From Chitinophagaceae bacterium (GTDB taxonomy: Bacteria; Bacteroidota; Bacteroidia; Chitinophagales; Chitinophagaceae): a stretch of DNA of 64,000 nt. Positions 26,602 to 37,000 of the stretch are shown in pieces. Position numbers and translations under genes: made by a program. Location: positions 434,001 to 498,000 of the forward strand of contig JAHBTK010000002.1 of NCBI GenBank assembly GCA_019638625.1. The letters run 5' to 3'. Each line of letters starts with the position of its first letter. The stretch's first letter is position 1. The notes below the pieces were generated by a model, which was not told where the DNA came from, made no database searches, and was given only the letters and a program-made list of their open reading frames with translations.

Positions 26602-29600
26602 ATGAAGCTTCATTTATTCAAACCGTACGCGTATTATTTTATTGCTATCCTGTTGTTGACGGGAGTGAGTTGTACTCCAAAAAAACCTGATTTATCCCGT
26701 GGCGCTATAGCGGCTAAAGATGCGCTGGCGACCATGCAGGTAGCAGAGGGATTTAAGATAGAAATGATAGCAGCAGAGCCTATGATCACTTCGCCGGTAG
26801 ACATGGAAATAGATGAATATGGAAGAATGTACGTTGTTGAAATGCATGGTTACCCGCTGGATAAAAGCGGCAGCGGCAATATCGTGATGCTGAGTGATAC
26901 TAATGGGGATGGCATCATGGATAAGCGAACGCTGTTTAAAGAAGGATTGATATTACCTACCGGTATTTTACGCTGGAAGAAAGGCTTTTTAGTAACGGAT
27001 TCTCCCGATATCTATTACCTGGAAGACTCAGATGGCGATGGCAAAGCAGATATCATGGATACCGTGCTCACCGGCTTTGCATTGACCAATCCCCAGCATA
27101 ATTTGAACAACCCCGTGTACGGATTGGACAACTGGGTATACGCGGCGCATGAAGGTGTAGTAAAGTCAAGAGACTATGTAAAAGAGTTTGGCGATGAAGG
27201 CACCGAGATCTATTACCCGGCTAAACCCGGACTGGTAAGGCTGCCCCAAAATGCGAGTGGGAAGTCAGTAAGGTTCCGCCCCGATCGTTTTCAACTCAAA
27301 GAGCTGGCGAGCCGTTGTCAGTTTGGTCACACATTCAATCAGTGGGGTCATTGGTTTGGCAGCAATAATTCCAACCAGGGTTACCAGGAGATGATTGCGC
27401 AACGTTACCTGGTGCGTAACCCCCAGCTTCCTCCTATGGATCCGGTACAAAATATGTCTGATCATTTAGATGCCCCGGAAGTATTCCCTACCACCATCAA
27501 CCCGGACCGGCAGATCTTTACCGATGTGGGTACGATGACCTCAGGCAGCGGGCTTACCGCGTATCTCGCCGATGATTTCCCGGAGCCTTATCACAACGCC
27601 ACCTTCATTGCCGAGCCGGTCAGCAACCTGGTGCATGTGGATGTGCTGAGAGACAGTGGCGTGAGTTATACTGCAAGTCGTGTGTTTCCCAATAAAGAGT
27701 TTTTTAGTTCCACCGATGCCTGGTCGCGCCCCGTAAACATGTATGTTGGACCCGATGGGGCTTTGTATATTCTGGATTATTACCGCAGGGTCATTGAATC
27801 CCCGGAATGGATGTCGGAAGAAGCCATTAAAGCAGGTAATTTATATGATGGCATTGATAAGGGGCGCATCTATCGCATTACACCCGTTGACGGTAAAAAA
27901 GCCGACTGGATGAAAGGGCTGAACCTGGGTGATGCTTCCGGTGATGAATTGGTAAAAGCGCTGGGCAATCCAAACGCCTGGTGGCGCATCAACGCCCAGC
28001 GATTATTGGTGGACAGGGCAGATAAGGATAACGTACCAGCACTGGAGGATATGGCTTCCGGAAGCGGTACTGTTATGGGTAGTCTGCATGCTTTATGGAC
28101 ACTGGAAGGGATGAATGCACTGCACCCCTCCCTGATCAAAAAGGCATTGAAAGACAGTGTTGCCGGGATAAGAGAAAATGCCATTAAACTGGCTGAGCTG
28201 CATTTAAACGATGATCCTGCATTGGGTAACGCCCTGATGGCTTTGCAACATGATAAAGATATAAAAGTGCGTTTTCAACTGCTGCTTACACTGGGATCTG
28301 TAAGCGCAGCCGGGGCATCTGAAGTACGTAACCGCCTGCTGTTCGGCGACATGGAAAATAAGTGGTTCCAGGTTGCCGCCCTTTCCGCTTTCCCGTTGAA
28401 TGCCGATGCGCTGCTTAACCTGGTGCTGGCAAAATACAAAGACGAAGTGCCGGCCTACGGTTCAATGGTACAACGGCTTGCAGAAATGATCGCGGCAACC
28501 TCAGATGAGCCGATGGTTCATCAGCGTATTCAAAACGCTGTTGTACCGCGATCTGCAGGTGAACGGCAATCACAGACGGCAATGCTTAGAGGGCTGGCGC
28601 AGGGACTGCGCAACCGGAAAAATAAGTTATCTATCAGCGAGGCCGATCAGCAGCTCCTGCTTAAAACCTTTTTCGACAGCCCTTCAGACGGGTTACGAAA
28701 ATCGGCATTACAATTTTTGCGGGCCTCGAAAATTACGGATAATGCCTTGCGCTCGTCAGCGGTTACAAGGGCTGTATCTATTGTGCAGGACACCACCCTG
28801 TCAGATTTGAAAAGAGCGGATGCCATTGACTTCCTTGCATTTGGAAATCCTTCCGAGTACCAGTCCATGCTCCAGGGATTACTTACCCCGCAGGAACAGC
28901 CGGTGGTAAAATTAGCGGCGCTCCGGGTGCTGAACCAGATACCCTCTACTGCGGTAAGCGAATACCTGGTGGAACAATGGCCGGGGTTTACCAAAGAAAT
29001 ACGGGATGCGGCAGTTCGTGTATTCATGAGCGATACTGCCAGGATGAGAATATTGATCACCGCAATGGAACAAAACAAGATCGCCGCCAACAGTGTAAGC
29101 TTCTGGACGGGTATAGCCCTGATGCAGGTGGAGGATGATAAGCTCCGCGAACGGGCCAGAACCGTATTCTCCAAAAACGCGGAAGAAGCCAAAAGAATAG
29201 CCAGAGAATACCAGGCAGCCCTTGATCAAAAAGGAGACGCGGAGAAAGGGAAAGCCGTATATATGCAAGGTTGCGCGGTATGTCACCAGGTAAGAGGACA
29301 ATATGGCGTTGCCTACGGACCTGATCTTGGCACTATTCACAACTGGAAGAAGGAGGATATCCTGGCAAATATCCTCGATCCGAATCTCTCCATCATGGCG
29401 GGGTATGACCTTTGGGAAATTGAACTGAATAACGGAGAAACTTTACAGGGTATTATTATGGCAGAAACAGCATCTGCAATAATGTTAAAGGGCATGGGCA
29501 ATGTAGAAAGAGTGGTTAACCGACAGGAAATAAAATCCCTGAGATCGCTGAGTATCTCAGCTATGCCTGCAGGCTGGGAAAAAAGTATCAGCAAGGAGCA

Positions 29601-29637
29601 GATGGCAGACCTGATCGCTTTTTTGAAGCAGAATTAG
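26602..29637 (+). CDS. Lipoprotein dehydrogenase with HEAT-like repeats and C-terminal cytochrome c (PVC-type heme-binding CxxCH protein)
   Basis: A 1011-residue multidomain envelope protein. The lipobox is GVSC (Cys24). Residues ~40-440 form a beta-propeller of the membrane-bound dehydrogenase type (PVC group), with DTNGDGIMDKR and DSDGDGKADIMD calcium-like loops. Residues ~440-850 look like alpha-helical HEAT repeats. The C-terminus is a cytochrome c domain with heme motif C891-A-V-C894-H895. A candidate axial methionine lies in ISAMPAGWEK. Such proteins are thought to oxidise sugars or alcohols and pass electrons to the envelope. It sits between two ceramidase-like genes, which suggests a joint pathway. 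Confidence 0.87.
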   Translation: MKLHLFKPYAYYFIAILLLTGVSCTPKKPDLSRGAIAAKDALATMQVAEGFKIEMIAAEPMITSPVDMEIDEYGRMYVVEMHGYPLDKSGSGNIVMLSDTNGDGIMDKRTLFKEGLILPTGILRWKKGFLVTDSPDIYYLEDSDGDGKADIMDTVLTGFALTNPQHNLNNPVYGLDNWVYAAHEGVVKSRDYVKEFGDEGTEIYYPAKPGLVRLPQNASGKSVRFRPDRFQLKELASRCQFGHTFNQWGHWFGSNNSNQGYQEMIAQRYLVRNPQLPPMDPVQNMSDHLDAPEVFPTTINPDRQIFTDVGTMTSGSGLTAYLADDFPEPYHNATFIAEPVSNLVHVDVLRDSGVSYTASRVFPNKEFFSSTDAWSRPVNMYVGPDGALYILDYYRRVIESPEWMSEEAIKAGNLYDGIDKGRIYRITPVDGKKADWMKGLNLGDASGDELVKALGNPNAWWRINAQRLLVDRADKDNVPALEDMASGSGTVMGSLHALWTLEGMNALHPSLIKKALKDSVAGIRENAIKLAELHLNDDPALGNALMALQHDKDIKVRFQLLLTLGSVSAAGASEVRNRLLFGDMENKWFQVAALSAFPLNADALLNLVLAKYKDEVPAYGSMVQRLAEMIAATSDEPMVHQRIQNAVVPRSAGERQSQTAMLRGLAQGLRNRKNKLSISEADQQLLLKTFFDSPSDGLRKSALQFLRASKITDNALRSSAVTRAVSIVQDTTLSDLKRADAIDFLAFGNPSEYQSMLQGLLTPQEQPVVKLAALRVLNQIPSTAVSEYLVEQWPGFTKEIRDAAVRVFMSDTARMRILITAMEQNKIAANSVSFWTGIALMQVEDDKLRERARTVFSKNAEEAKRIAREYQAALDQKGDAEKGKAVYMQGCAVCHQVRGQYGVAYGPDLGTIHNWKKEDILANILDPNLSIMAGYDLWEIELNNGETLQGIIMAETASAIMLKGMGNVERVVNRQEIKSLRSLSISAMPAGWEKSISKEQMADLIAFLKQN

Positions 29638-29717
29638 GGAGGTTGCAGGTCTCAGGTTGCAGGGGGTAGTTTACAGTTTGTAGTTTATGGGGTATGGGTT
29701 GCTGTCCTGTACCTGTT

Positions 29718-29752
29718 TGTTTCTTTTTTGGGTAAGCAAAAAGAAAAACAAA
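29718..29752 (+). terminator. A/T-rich hairpin, possible terminator
   Basis: TTTGTTTCTTTTTT pairs with AAAAAGAAAAACAAA across the loop GGGTAAGC. It lies about 80 bases after the dehydrogenase stop and just before the second ceramidase-like gene. The stem is weak because it is nearly all A-T. Confidence 0.35.
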
Positions 29753-29835
29753 TTTCTTAATATCAAATAATAAGTATGAAATTACCGGAAAATTACTTTG
29801 TGTGCCAGGCGGCAATCCAAAATAAGCTTACCCGC

Positions 29836-31608
29836 ATGAAGTATATGATCATATTGTTCATTGCGTTTTGCTTTGTAATGCCTTCAGGCTATGCAAACGC
29901 AATGGAAAGTCTGCCCGGGTCAGATCATGCCGGTATTTTCCGTGCTGCTGTTGTTAAGGTGGATATAACACCCGATGAACCAAAAATGCTGTTAGGATAC
30001 CAGGCCCGCCAGTCCACCGGGGTGCACGATCATATCTATCACCGTATTGTAGTGCTGGATGACGGCATCACCCGGTTTGTTCTGGTATCATCCGATATCT
30101 GCGTGATCTCTCCATCAGAATATGATCATGTAGCCTCCCTGCTGTTCCGCAGGTTGGGTATTGCCCCCGAAAATTTCTGGTGGTCGCTTACCCATACCCA
30201 TTCCGCACCCGAAGTAGGCGTGCCTGGTTTGCCCGAAGTGTTTATGGGCGAGCGATACAAACATCCGGTAGACACAGCTTATACCTCTTTTGTAGAACAA
30301 AAATTAATGGAGGGTGTGGAACAGGCCTGCAAACAACTGGTAAAAGCAAAGCTGGGAGTGGGATGGGGACATTCCAACGCCAATATCAACAGGCGGGGGA
30401 TTGATGTGAACGGCAAAGTGTCCCTTGGCATGGATCCGGACAGACCTGTGGACAGGAGGATCGGTCTTATCAGGATAGATAAGGAGGACGGAACACCGCT
30501 CGTATTACTTTCCAATTACGCTGTTCACGGCACTGCGTTAAACGGCGCTCATCTTCAGATCAGCGGCGATGTGCCGGGGATCGTATCGGAATATGTAGAA
30601 GAAAAAGCAGGAGCGCCGATGCTTTTTATAAACGGGGCTGCAGGGAATCTTGCCCCGATATACAGCACTTATTCCAACCCTTCTTCGGCGCATTTGTCCC
30701 AGTTCAGGGTATTGCTGGGTGATAAGATACTGGAGGCGAACAGGCAGATAACTTATACTACAGATAAGGTGCGGTTATTTGCCGGTAAAACGATCATTGA
30801 AACCCCGCGAAAAGAAAATCTGGGGTGGCCATCAGATCTGGGCGATTATACCCGTAGCATAGACAAAGACAACCATGTAATCAAGCTACCGGCCCGGTTT
30901 CTAAAGATCAATGATGATATCGCGATCTGGAGCCTGCCGGTGGAGTTATTCTGCGAGATATCCAACGAGATCCGTGACCGTTCTCCATATCCTTATACTT
31001 TCTATTACGGCTATACGAACGGCTGGCTGGGGTATTTACCTGCCGCCGCCGAGTTTAAGCATGGCGGTTACGAAGTGGACGTGGTTTGTCCCTATACCCC
31101 GGCCGCGGAGCAGGATGTAAAGAATGCGGTGTTAAGTTACCTGCAGGGAGACTTAAAAGCTAAGCTGTCTGCTGATCGTACCCCATTCAACAGACCTTCA
31201 CTGGTTGAGCCGGATGAAACCAATGTATTAGTGCTGTCAGCTGAAAAAGGAAAAGCCATAGGCCCGGATATTAAATATATGCCGGAGTGGAAGGCCTTTG
31301 GCTGGTTTCAACATAAGGACAAAGTGGAGTGGGAGATCAATATAAAGGAGGGGAAAGAATATATCGTGCTGATGGAATGGTCTGTGGCAGATGATCACGC
31401 TGGGCAGCCTTTTATTTTGGAGAGCAATACCGGTAGAATAACGGGCAATGTAGGGAAAAGCGGGTCCTGGGAAACCTTTACTTCCGCTGTTATCGGGGCA
31501 TTGAAGATAAAAGCAGGGAGACAAAAGATCACGTTTAAGCCCGGAAAAGAGTCTGATACGAAAAAGGCCTTGCTGGATCTGCGGAAAATAATTTTGGTGC
31601 CGCTTTAA
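29836..31608 (+). CDS. Secreted neutral/alkaline ceramidase-like hydrolase (copy 2) with extra C-terminal beta domain
   Basis: Paralogue of the gene at 25103-26431, with the same signature blocks: VVKVDITPDEPKMLLGYQ, THTHSAPE (H120, H122), FINGAAGNLAPIY and YYGYTNGWLGYLP. The ATG at 29836 begins a signal peptide (to about GYANA). Copy 2 carries about 150 further residues after the catalytic part (from about ADRTPFNRPSL to the end), rich in beta strands. Its FILESNTGRITGNVGKSGSW and KALLDLRKIILVPL segments look like a carbohydrate-binding or beta-sandwich module. A relic of this tail is found far downstream near 46950. Substrate unknown; amide or ester hydrolysis is inferred from the family. 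Confidence 0.82.
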   Translation: MKYMIILFIAFCFVMPSGYANAMESLPGSDHAGIFRAAVVKVDITPDEPKMLLGYQARQSTGVHDHIYHRIVVLDDGITRFVLVSSDICVISPSEYDHVASLLFRRLGIAPENFWWSLTHTHSAPEVGVPGLPEVFMGERYKHPVDTAYTSFVEQKLMEGVEQACKQLVKAKLGVGWGHSNANINRRGIDVNGKVSLGMDPDRPVDRRIGLIRIDKEDGTPLVLLSNYAVHGTALNGAHLQISGDVPGIVSEYVEEKAGAPMLFINGAAGNLAPIYSTYSNPSSAHLSQFRVLLGDKILEANRQITYTTDKVRLFAGKTIIETPRKENLGWPSDLGDYTRSIDKDNHVIKLPARFLKINDDIAIWSLPVELFCEISNEIRDRSPYPYTFYYGYTNGWLGYLPAAAEFKHGGYEVDVVCPYTPAAEQDVKNAVLSYLQGDLKAKLSADRTPFNRPSLVEPDETNVLVLSAEKGKAIGPDIKYMPEWKAFGWFQHKDKVEWEINIKEGKEYIVLMEWSVADDHAGQPFILESNTGRITGNVGKSGSWETFTSAVIGALKIKAGRQKITFKPGKESDTKKALLDLRKIILVPL

Positions 31609-31639
31609 TGTACAATTGCTTACTTAATATTATTCCTTT

Positions 31640-31828
31640 GCAGCAATGCCGGTGCACCTGTTGAAGATAAAAAACGGTAAAGAGTTTACTGTTAAAGATG
31701 AGGGCAAAATACATACATATAAAATTCGATTGTATACTTCTCCCGGATACACGGGCGTAATTACAGGATTAAAAATAGTATTGAATGCAGGAAAGATAGT
31801 CAGGGTAGGGCACATCGTATTGAGATAA
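31640..31828 (+). pseudogene. Relic of the C-terminal tail of the 45567-46922 protein family
   Basis: Two tail pieces lie in a row. The first reads NAGAPVEDKKR and stop, and shares the 23-base DNA stretch at 31639-31661 with the end of the gene at 45567-46922. The second frame (from about 31679) reads EFTVKDEGKIHTYKIRLYTS, GYTGVITGLKIVLNAG and then VGHIVLR before TAA at 31828. It aligns along its length with the last ~50 residues of the same protein. No N-terminal part is present, so this is decayed sequence and not a small gene. Confidence 0.75.
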
Positions 31829-31930
31829 TATAGTGATGTGTATTATTTTAAGTAAGATTAAGATGACATAGAATACGCTTCTTTGTATTTTTTGTATAGT
31901 ATTGCAATCAATATATAACCGAAGCTATTA

Positions 31931-32527
31931 TTGTCGTCTATTCAGTCATATACAGAAAAAGAGCTGCTCGAACGCATAGCCGGAGGGGATGAAGAAGCAT
32001 ATAAGCTGGTATTTGACCGCTACTGGAATAAAATATACCAGGTTGCGCTGAGCTTTTTGAAGGTTCCGGATCAGGCGCAGGATGCCGTGCAGCAGGTATT
32101 CATTAAGCTTTGGGAAAAGAGAAGTAAACTTCCCGAAGTAGAGAACCTGGATGCCTGGCTTTTTATTATGGCCCGTAATACTATTATAAATATCCTGGAG
32201 CGAATCGTTTCTTCGAGGAAAGGCGTCGAGCAGATAAAAGATGTGATCCCCGAAGATTATCTCACTCCTTCCGGCATGCTGGAATACAAGCAGGTTTCGG
32301 CTATTATACAGGATGCGGTTAACAGGCTGCCTCCCCAGCAGGCGCTTGTTTTCCGGCTGAGCCGTGAGCTGGGGTTGACCTATGCGCAGATCGCAGAACG
32401 GCTGCAGATCGCTCCTGCCACAGTAAAAAGCCATATCATACGCGCCCTGAACAGCATCCGGGAATACGTGTACCAGCATACGGATCGTACCTTAACGGTT
32501 ATTTGGCTGCTGACAGCGCTCACGTAA
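31931..32527 (+). CDS. ECF-type RNA polymerase sigma factor (FecI-like)
   Basis: A 198-residue extracytoplasmic-function sigma factor of the family expanded in Bacteroidota. Region 2 (about residues 12-80) has GDEEAYKLVFDRYWNKIYQ and WLFIMARNTIINIL. Region 4 (about 125-175) has the helix-turn-helix LPPQQALVFRLSRELGLTYA and the recognition stretch APATVKSHIIRALN. The only sensible start is a TTG at 31931, giving MSSIQSYTEKELLERIAGGD; no ATG fits. The FecR-like anti-sigma factor follows, and then an STN-bearing SusC, so it should switch on the transporter when the receptor senses its substrate. Confidence 0.92.
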   Translation: MSSIQSYTEKELLERIAGGDEEAYKLVFDRYWNKIYQVALSFLKVPDQAQDAVQQVFIKLWEKRSKLPEVENLDAWLFIMARNTIINILERIVSSRKGVEQIKDVIPEDYLTPSGMLEYKQVSAIIQDAVNRLPPQQALVFRLSRELGLTYAQIAERLQIAPATVKSHIIRALNSIREYVYQHTDRTLTVIWLLTALT

Positions 32528-32588
32528 TCATTTTTTTTAAGCTCCACTGCACCTGTTTTCATTAATCACGGTCTTTATTCTTGAGACT

Positions 32589-32647
32589 CAAATTTCAAAA
32601 GCGGAACGCATTGAAATTTGTAAGTCAAATCCCGCTTATCAGCGGGA
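32589..32647 (+). promoter_or_regulatory. Two stem-loops between sigma factor and anti-sigma factor genes
   Basis: A perfect 10-bp inverted repeat, CAAATTTCAA / TTGAAATTTG (32589-32598 with 32611-32620), is followed by a CCCGC / GCGGG hairpin (32631-32635 with 32642-32646). They lie in the 200-base gap before the anti-sigma ATG. They may tune how much anti-sigma factor is made, but no known regulatory RNA is recognised. Confidence 0.45.
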
Positions 32648-32727
32648 CCGAAGGCGGAGGGTTACAATACCCCAAACCAGGCTTTGGAGTACATACCCGT
32701 GACTATTTAACAAGCAAGTATCTTACT

Positions 32728-33888
32728 ATGTCGGCGAACAAATTCCAGGAGTTGATTGATAAGTACCTGACCAACACGATTTTGGCAGAGGAGCAGGAGC
32801 AACTGTTTGATATGATCAAAGCAAAGGAGTACCGGGCTGACCTGGAGAAAGTCATTAAAGAAGCGCTGGATATGCCTTTTGATGCGAAAGAGGATGAAGT
32901 GCTCCGTGAACGCATTTTCGGGCTTTTGCAGCAGCGTAAAAAACGGGCGCCTGTCTTCAGGATGCCTTCCTTCCGCCGCTGGGGCTGGAGTGCAGCCTCA
33001 GTTGTATTGATCCTGGCATCGGTATTGTTCTTTCAAACGATCAATGAAAAGAAGGAGATGCCTGCTTCTGCAACCGAAGCAATTGCTGACTTTGGACCGG
33101 GGAAGGACGGTGCTATTCTTACCCTTGCGGATGGGAGCCGCCTGGTGCTTGACAGTTTGGATAACGGGGTGATCGCCACCCAAAATGGGGTGCAGGCCGT
33201 TCTTAAAAATGGTCAGCTTGCCTATAACGTAAAAGAACGCACTTCCGGGGAAGTGCTGTATAATACTATGGCTACTCCCAAAGGAAGGCAGTATCAGATA
33301 ACACTACCCGATGGTACACAAGTTTGGCTGAACGCCGCTTCTTCTATTTATTTCCCTACAGTATTCACCGATAAGACACGAGCCGTAACCATAACAGGTG
33401 AAGCGTATCTGGAAGTAGCACCCGATCCCCTGCGCCCTTTTACGGCAAAGGTGGGAAAAACCAATATTGAAGTGTTAGGTACTCATTTTAATGTAATGGC
33501 ATACGACAATGAAGAGAAGATAAAAACTACCCTGCTTGAGGGATCGGTGAAAATAACAGATGAGGACAGAACGGCTACACTACGCCCTGGTGAGGAGTTA
33601 CAGCTGAATACCCGGCAATTTGAAGTAATAAGGAATGCAGATGTGGAAGCTGCGATAGCCTGGAAAAACGGCTGGTTTGTTTTTAAAGATGCCGGTGTAG
33701 AAACGGTGATGAAACAGGTAGAACGGTGGTATAATATATCAGTGAAGTACGAGGGCAAAATCATCGAAAAGCAGTTTAATGGCAAGATATCACGTAACGC
33801 AAGCCTATCGGAGCTGATGGAAATGCTCAGTTTTTATGATGATATCAAATGCACCATAAACGGCAATACAATTACTATAAAACAATAG
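32728..33888 (+). CDS. FecR family anti-sigma factor
   Basis: An inner-membrane anti-sigma factor that holds the adjacent sigma factor until the outer-membrane receptor signals. From the ATG at 32728 (386 residues) there is a cytoplasmic helical region (MSANKFQELIDKYLTNTILA). One membrane span follows at about residues 87-104 (WSAASVVLILASVLFF), then the periplasmic FecR domain (KGRQYQITLPDGTQVWLNA, GEAYLEVA). The C-terminal DUF4974-like domain comes last (FKDAGVETVMKQVERWYN); it is the part expected to contact the STN domain of the receptor. The frame is open 49 codons further upstream, but that part does not look like protein. Confidence 0.93.
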   Translation: MSANKFQELIDKYLTNTILAEEQEQLFDMIKAKEYRADLEKVIKEALDMPFDAKEDEVLRERIFGLLQQRKKRAPVFRMPSFRRWGWSAASVVLILASVLFFQTINEKKEMPASATEAIADFGPGKDGAILTLADGSRLVLDSLDNGVIATQNGVQAVLKNGQLAYNVKERTSGEVLYNTMATPKGRQYQITLPDGTQVWLNAASSIYFPTVFTDKTRAVTITGEAYLEVAPDPLRPFTAKVGKTNIEVLGTHFNVMAYDNEEKIKTTLLEGSVKITDEDRTATLRPGEELQLNTRQFEVIRNADVEAAIAWKNGWFVFKDAGVETVMKQVERWYNISVKYEGKIIEKQFNGKISRNASLSELMEMLSFYDDIKCTINGNTITIKQ

Positions 33889-33932
33889 CAACAAACACAA
33901 CAACCAAACTAATTTTCTTAACTAAAAAATTT

Positions 33933-33995
33933 ATGAGATGGATTAACCAGCAGAAATTTCCGAAAACCGGGAAGTGATTGGACCCACTCCCCGGT
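33933..33995 (+). promoter_or_regulatory. Short leader frame and stem-loop before the STN-SusC gene
   Basis: A 14-residue frame (MRWINQQKFPKTGK, 33933-33977) overlaps a stem-loop. In it ACCGGG-A-AGTG pairs with CACT-C-CCCGGT (33966-33995), a 10-bp stem with one mismatch and an 8-base loop. It sits about 70 bases before the transporter ATG. A leader-peptide or antisense-type control is possible; nothing proves translation. Confidence 0.4.
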
Positions 33996-34063
33996 GGTAA
34001 GGAGCAACAAACCAGTTTGAGATTTTTAAACCCCTTACATTTTCATCTAACAATTGCAAAAGT

Positions 34064-37000
34064 ATGATTTCTAAACTAAAAGGAAAGCATACGGCGAAGC
34101 CGTGGTTTTCCTGTATTATCTTGGCTATGAAACTAACTGTTGTACTGCTGATAGCTGCCGTTTTCCAGGTAAGCGCCAAGGGCTATAGCCAGCAGGTAAC
34201 CATTAACGAAAAAGATATAGCAGTAACCCGCCTGTTACAGATTATCGAGAAACAAACCGGCTATCATTTTTTATATGATAAGCTTCAGATGAAGGATATT
34301 GTAATTAAGCAGGTAGCCGTAAGCAATGCCAGTGTGGAACAGGTGCTGAATGAAAGCTTTGAGGGCTTGCCATTGAGTTATAAGATCATCCGGCGTACCA
34401 TTGTGGTAAAACGTAATAAGCAGGCACCTTCAGCCCCGGTAGTTGCAAATGTAGCGCCTCCGGTACAGCAGGATATTATTATCACCGGTTTGGTAACCAA
34501 CCCGGAGGGCGAGCCGCTGGTAAATGTAAGTGTAATGATAAAAGGCAACAATGTGGGTACCACTACCGATATCAATGGTGAATTTTCCATCAGGGTGCCT
34601 GATGAAAGAGCGGTGCTTTTATTTTCTTATGTAGGTTATGAAAGCCGGGAAATAACAGCAGGCAGCCAAAAAAATATCAGGATGGTATTACAACCGGCTG
34701 TAGGCTCTTTGGGAGATGTGGTAGTGGTAGGATATGGTGTACAAAGCAGGAAGGACCTGACCGGCTCTATTTCCAGAGTTTCCGGCAGGGATTTTAAGAA
34801 CGCAATTGTTTCAACGGTAGATCAGGCTTTACAGGGGAGAGCTCCCGGAGTGCATGTTACACAGGCATCGGGAGAGCCCGGAGCGAATGTGGTGGTGCGT
34901 ATAAGAGGTATCAGCTCTTTTTCAAACAATAACCAGCCATTGTATGTAATCGATGGCTTTATTATGCCGCCTTATACAGAGGCGGGAGCGCCTAATACAT
35001 CCGGCCCCAGTATCAGCAATGGGTTATACGGGCTGAATCCTACAGATATTGAAAGTATTGACGTTTTAAAAGATGCGTCTGCTACTGCTATTTACGGATC
35101 AAGGGCTGCTAATGGTGTGATACTGATTACAACAAAAAGAGGAAAAACGGGCGAAAGCCAGATTGAGTTCGTCAATAAAACATCGGCTTCCTCTATGTCC
35201 AATTCCTACGAGATGATGAACGGATATGAATTTGCAGCCGTAAAAAACCAGTCCTATATAGATGTGGGACAGCCCGGGCCGTTCAATATTGATTCTATAA
35301 AAGCAGCGGGCAGTACGGATTGGATTGACCAGATTTCCCGTACCGGATTGCGGCAGGAAAACAGCCTTAACTACAGAGGTGGGGCTGGGAAAACAAATTA
35401 CTTCCTTTCCGGCACATACCTGGTTGAACAAGGAGTAATCAAAGGGTCTGAAAATAAAAGGGGAAGCATACGCTTTAACCTGAATACCTCTTTTAAGCCC
35501 TGGTATGATGCACGGACGCAGGTGAGCGCTACAAGAGCCAAACTCACCCGGGCCACTACCGAAACAGGAGGATGGCCTTATTCCGGCGGGCCAATTTTCG
35601 ATGCATTAAGGGCAAGTCCGCTGCATCAAAATAATAGTACCGTTCTGGGTGAAGTGCCGGATGTAGTAGGCGGGGTTGTCTTAAGCCAGAACGCATTTGT
35701 GAGCCCTGTGCAGGAATTGATCGATAAAACGGACGATACATTTAATGACCAGGTACTGGCCAATATTGAAAATATCTTTTATCTAACGAAAAGTAAAAAC
35801 CTTGAGCTGCATGTATTGTTAGGTACCAGCCTTCAGAATTCTGAACGGCAGATCAATTTACCGCCCTGGCTGGGTTCCGGAAAAACTTATAACGGGCTGG
35901 TTATCGAAAGCAACGCCAAAACCCAGTCTTTTAACTCGAGCGTTTACCTTTCACATAAGGCTTCACTAGAGGACCATTCATTTGTAACCACGGCGGGAGC
36001 AGAATACAATAACATAATACTCCAGACCAATACGGCATCGGGAAAGGGAATTAACTTTTCATCCATCGCTCTTTTTAACCTGGGCTCGGCCCTGAACCAA
36101 TCCATAACATCTTATAAAGAAGAAAGTGTTATTCAATCTGCCTTTGTCAGGGAAAATTATTCATTCAAAAACAAGTATCTTTTATCTGCATCAGTTCGGG
36201 CAGACGGCGCTTCAAAGTTTGCTAAAAATGAGAAATGGGCACTTTTTCCAGCGGCGGCTCTGGCCTGGAATATTAGCGAAGAGGAGTTTTTATCGGATAT
36301 AAAGAAGCTCGACTTTGCCAAATTGAGAATAAGCTACGGGCTAACGGGAAATCAGAGCCTTCCTGCTTATCGTTCATTAAGAAGCTATACTCCTTCTTTT
36401 TATGAGTTAGGTAATACGCCGGGAGGGGGCAATCCGTTTGTCACCCTAGTGGTATCCCAACCCAATAACCCGGATCTAAAATGGGAAACAACCGCACAGT
36501 TTAATGCCGGTTTCGACCTTTCAATTTTTGAAGAACGGGTAACACTGGCATTTGATTTCTATAATAAGAAAACAACTGATCTTTTACAATTGCTACCGGT
36601 ACCCTCGCAATCAGGTTATGAAAGCATCTGGGCTAATATGGGTAGTATCCGTAACAGGGGAATTGAGTTTAATGTTGGATTAAAGCCGGTTAATGGTAAA
36701 AATTTCTCCTGGGACATGAATTTTATTTATTCAAAAAATAAAACCATTTTACTGGATCTGGGAACTTTTGATCCTACATCGCAGGGTATTACAAGAGGTG
36801 GTTCTACTAATTTATTGGGAGGCGGTACAACTATCCTGATGCCAGGTAAGGAGCTCGGGTTATTCTATGGGTACAATATCATTGGACTGTATCAGCAGGA
36901 AGATTTTGATGCTGGCGGCGCCCTGACAGTACCTGCTCCTCAAAACAGCAATGATAATACAATAGGAAGGTACAGGTACGAGGATGTGGATAAAGATGGA

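Noticed and set aside
28647..29192. 181-codon reverse-strand frame inside the dehydrogenase gene
   Set aside because: Antisense shadow of the HEAT-repeat region; no start context or family resemblance.
31646..31828. 60-codon frame that could be called a small gene
   Set aside because: Its second half is a decayed tail of a larger protein and its apparent start codon falls inside another tail fragment in a different frame.
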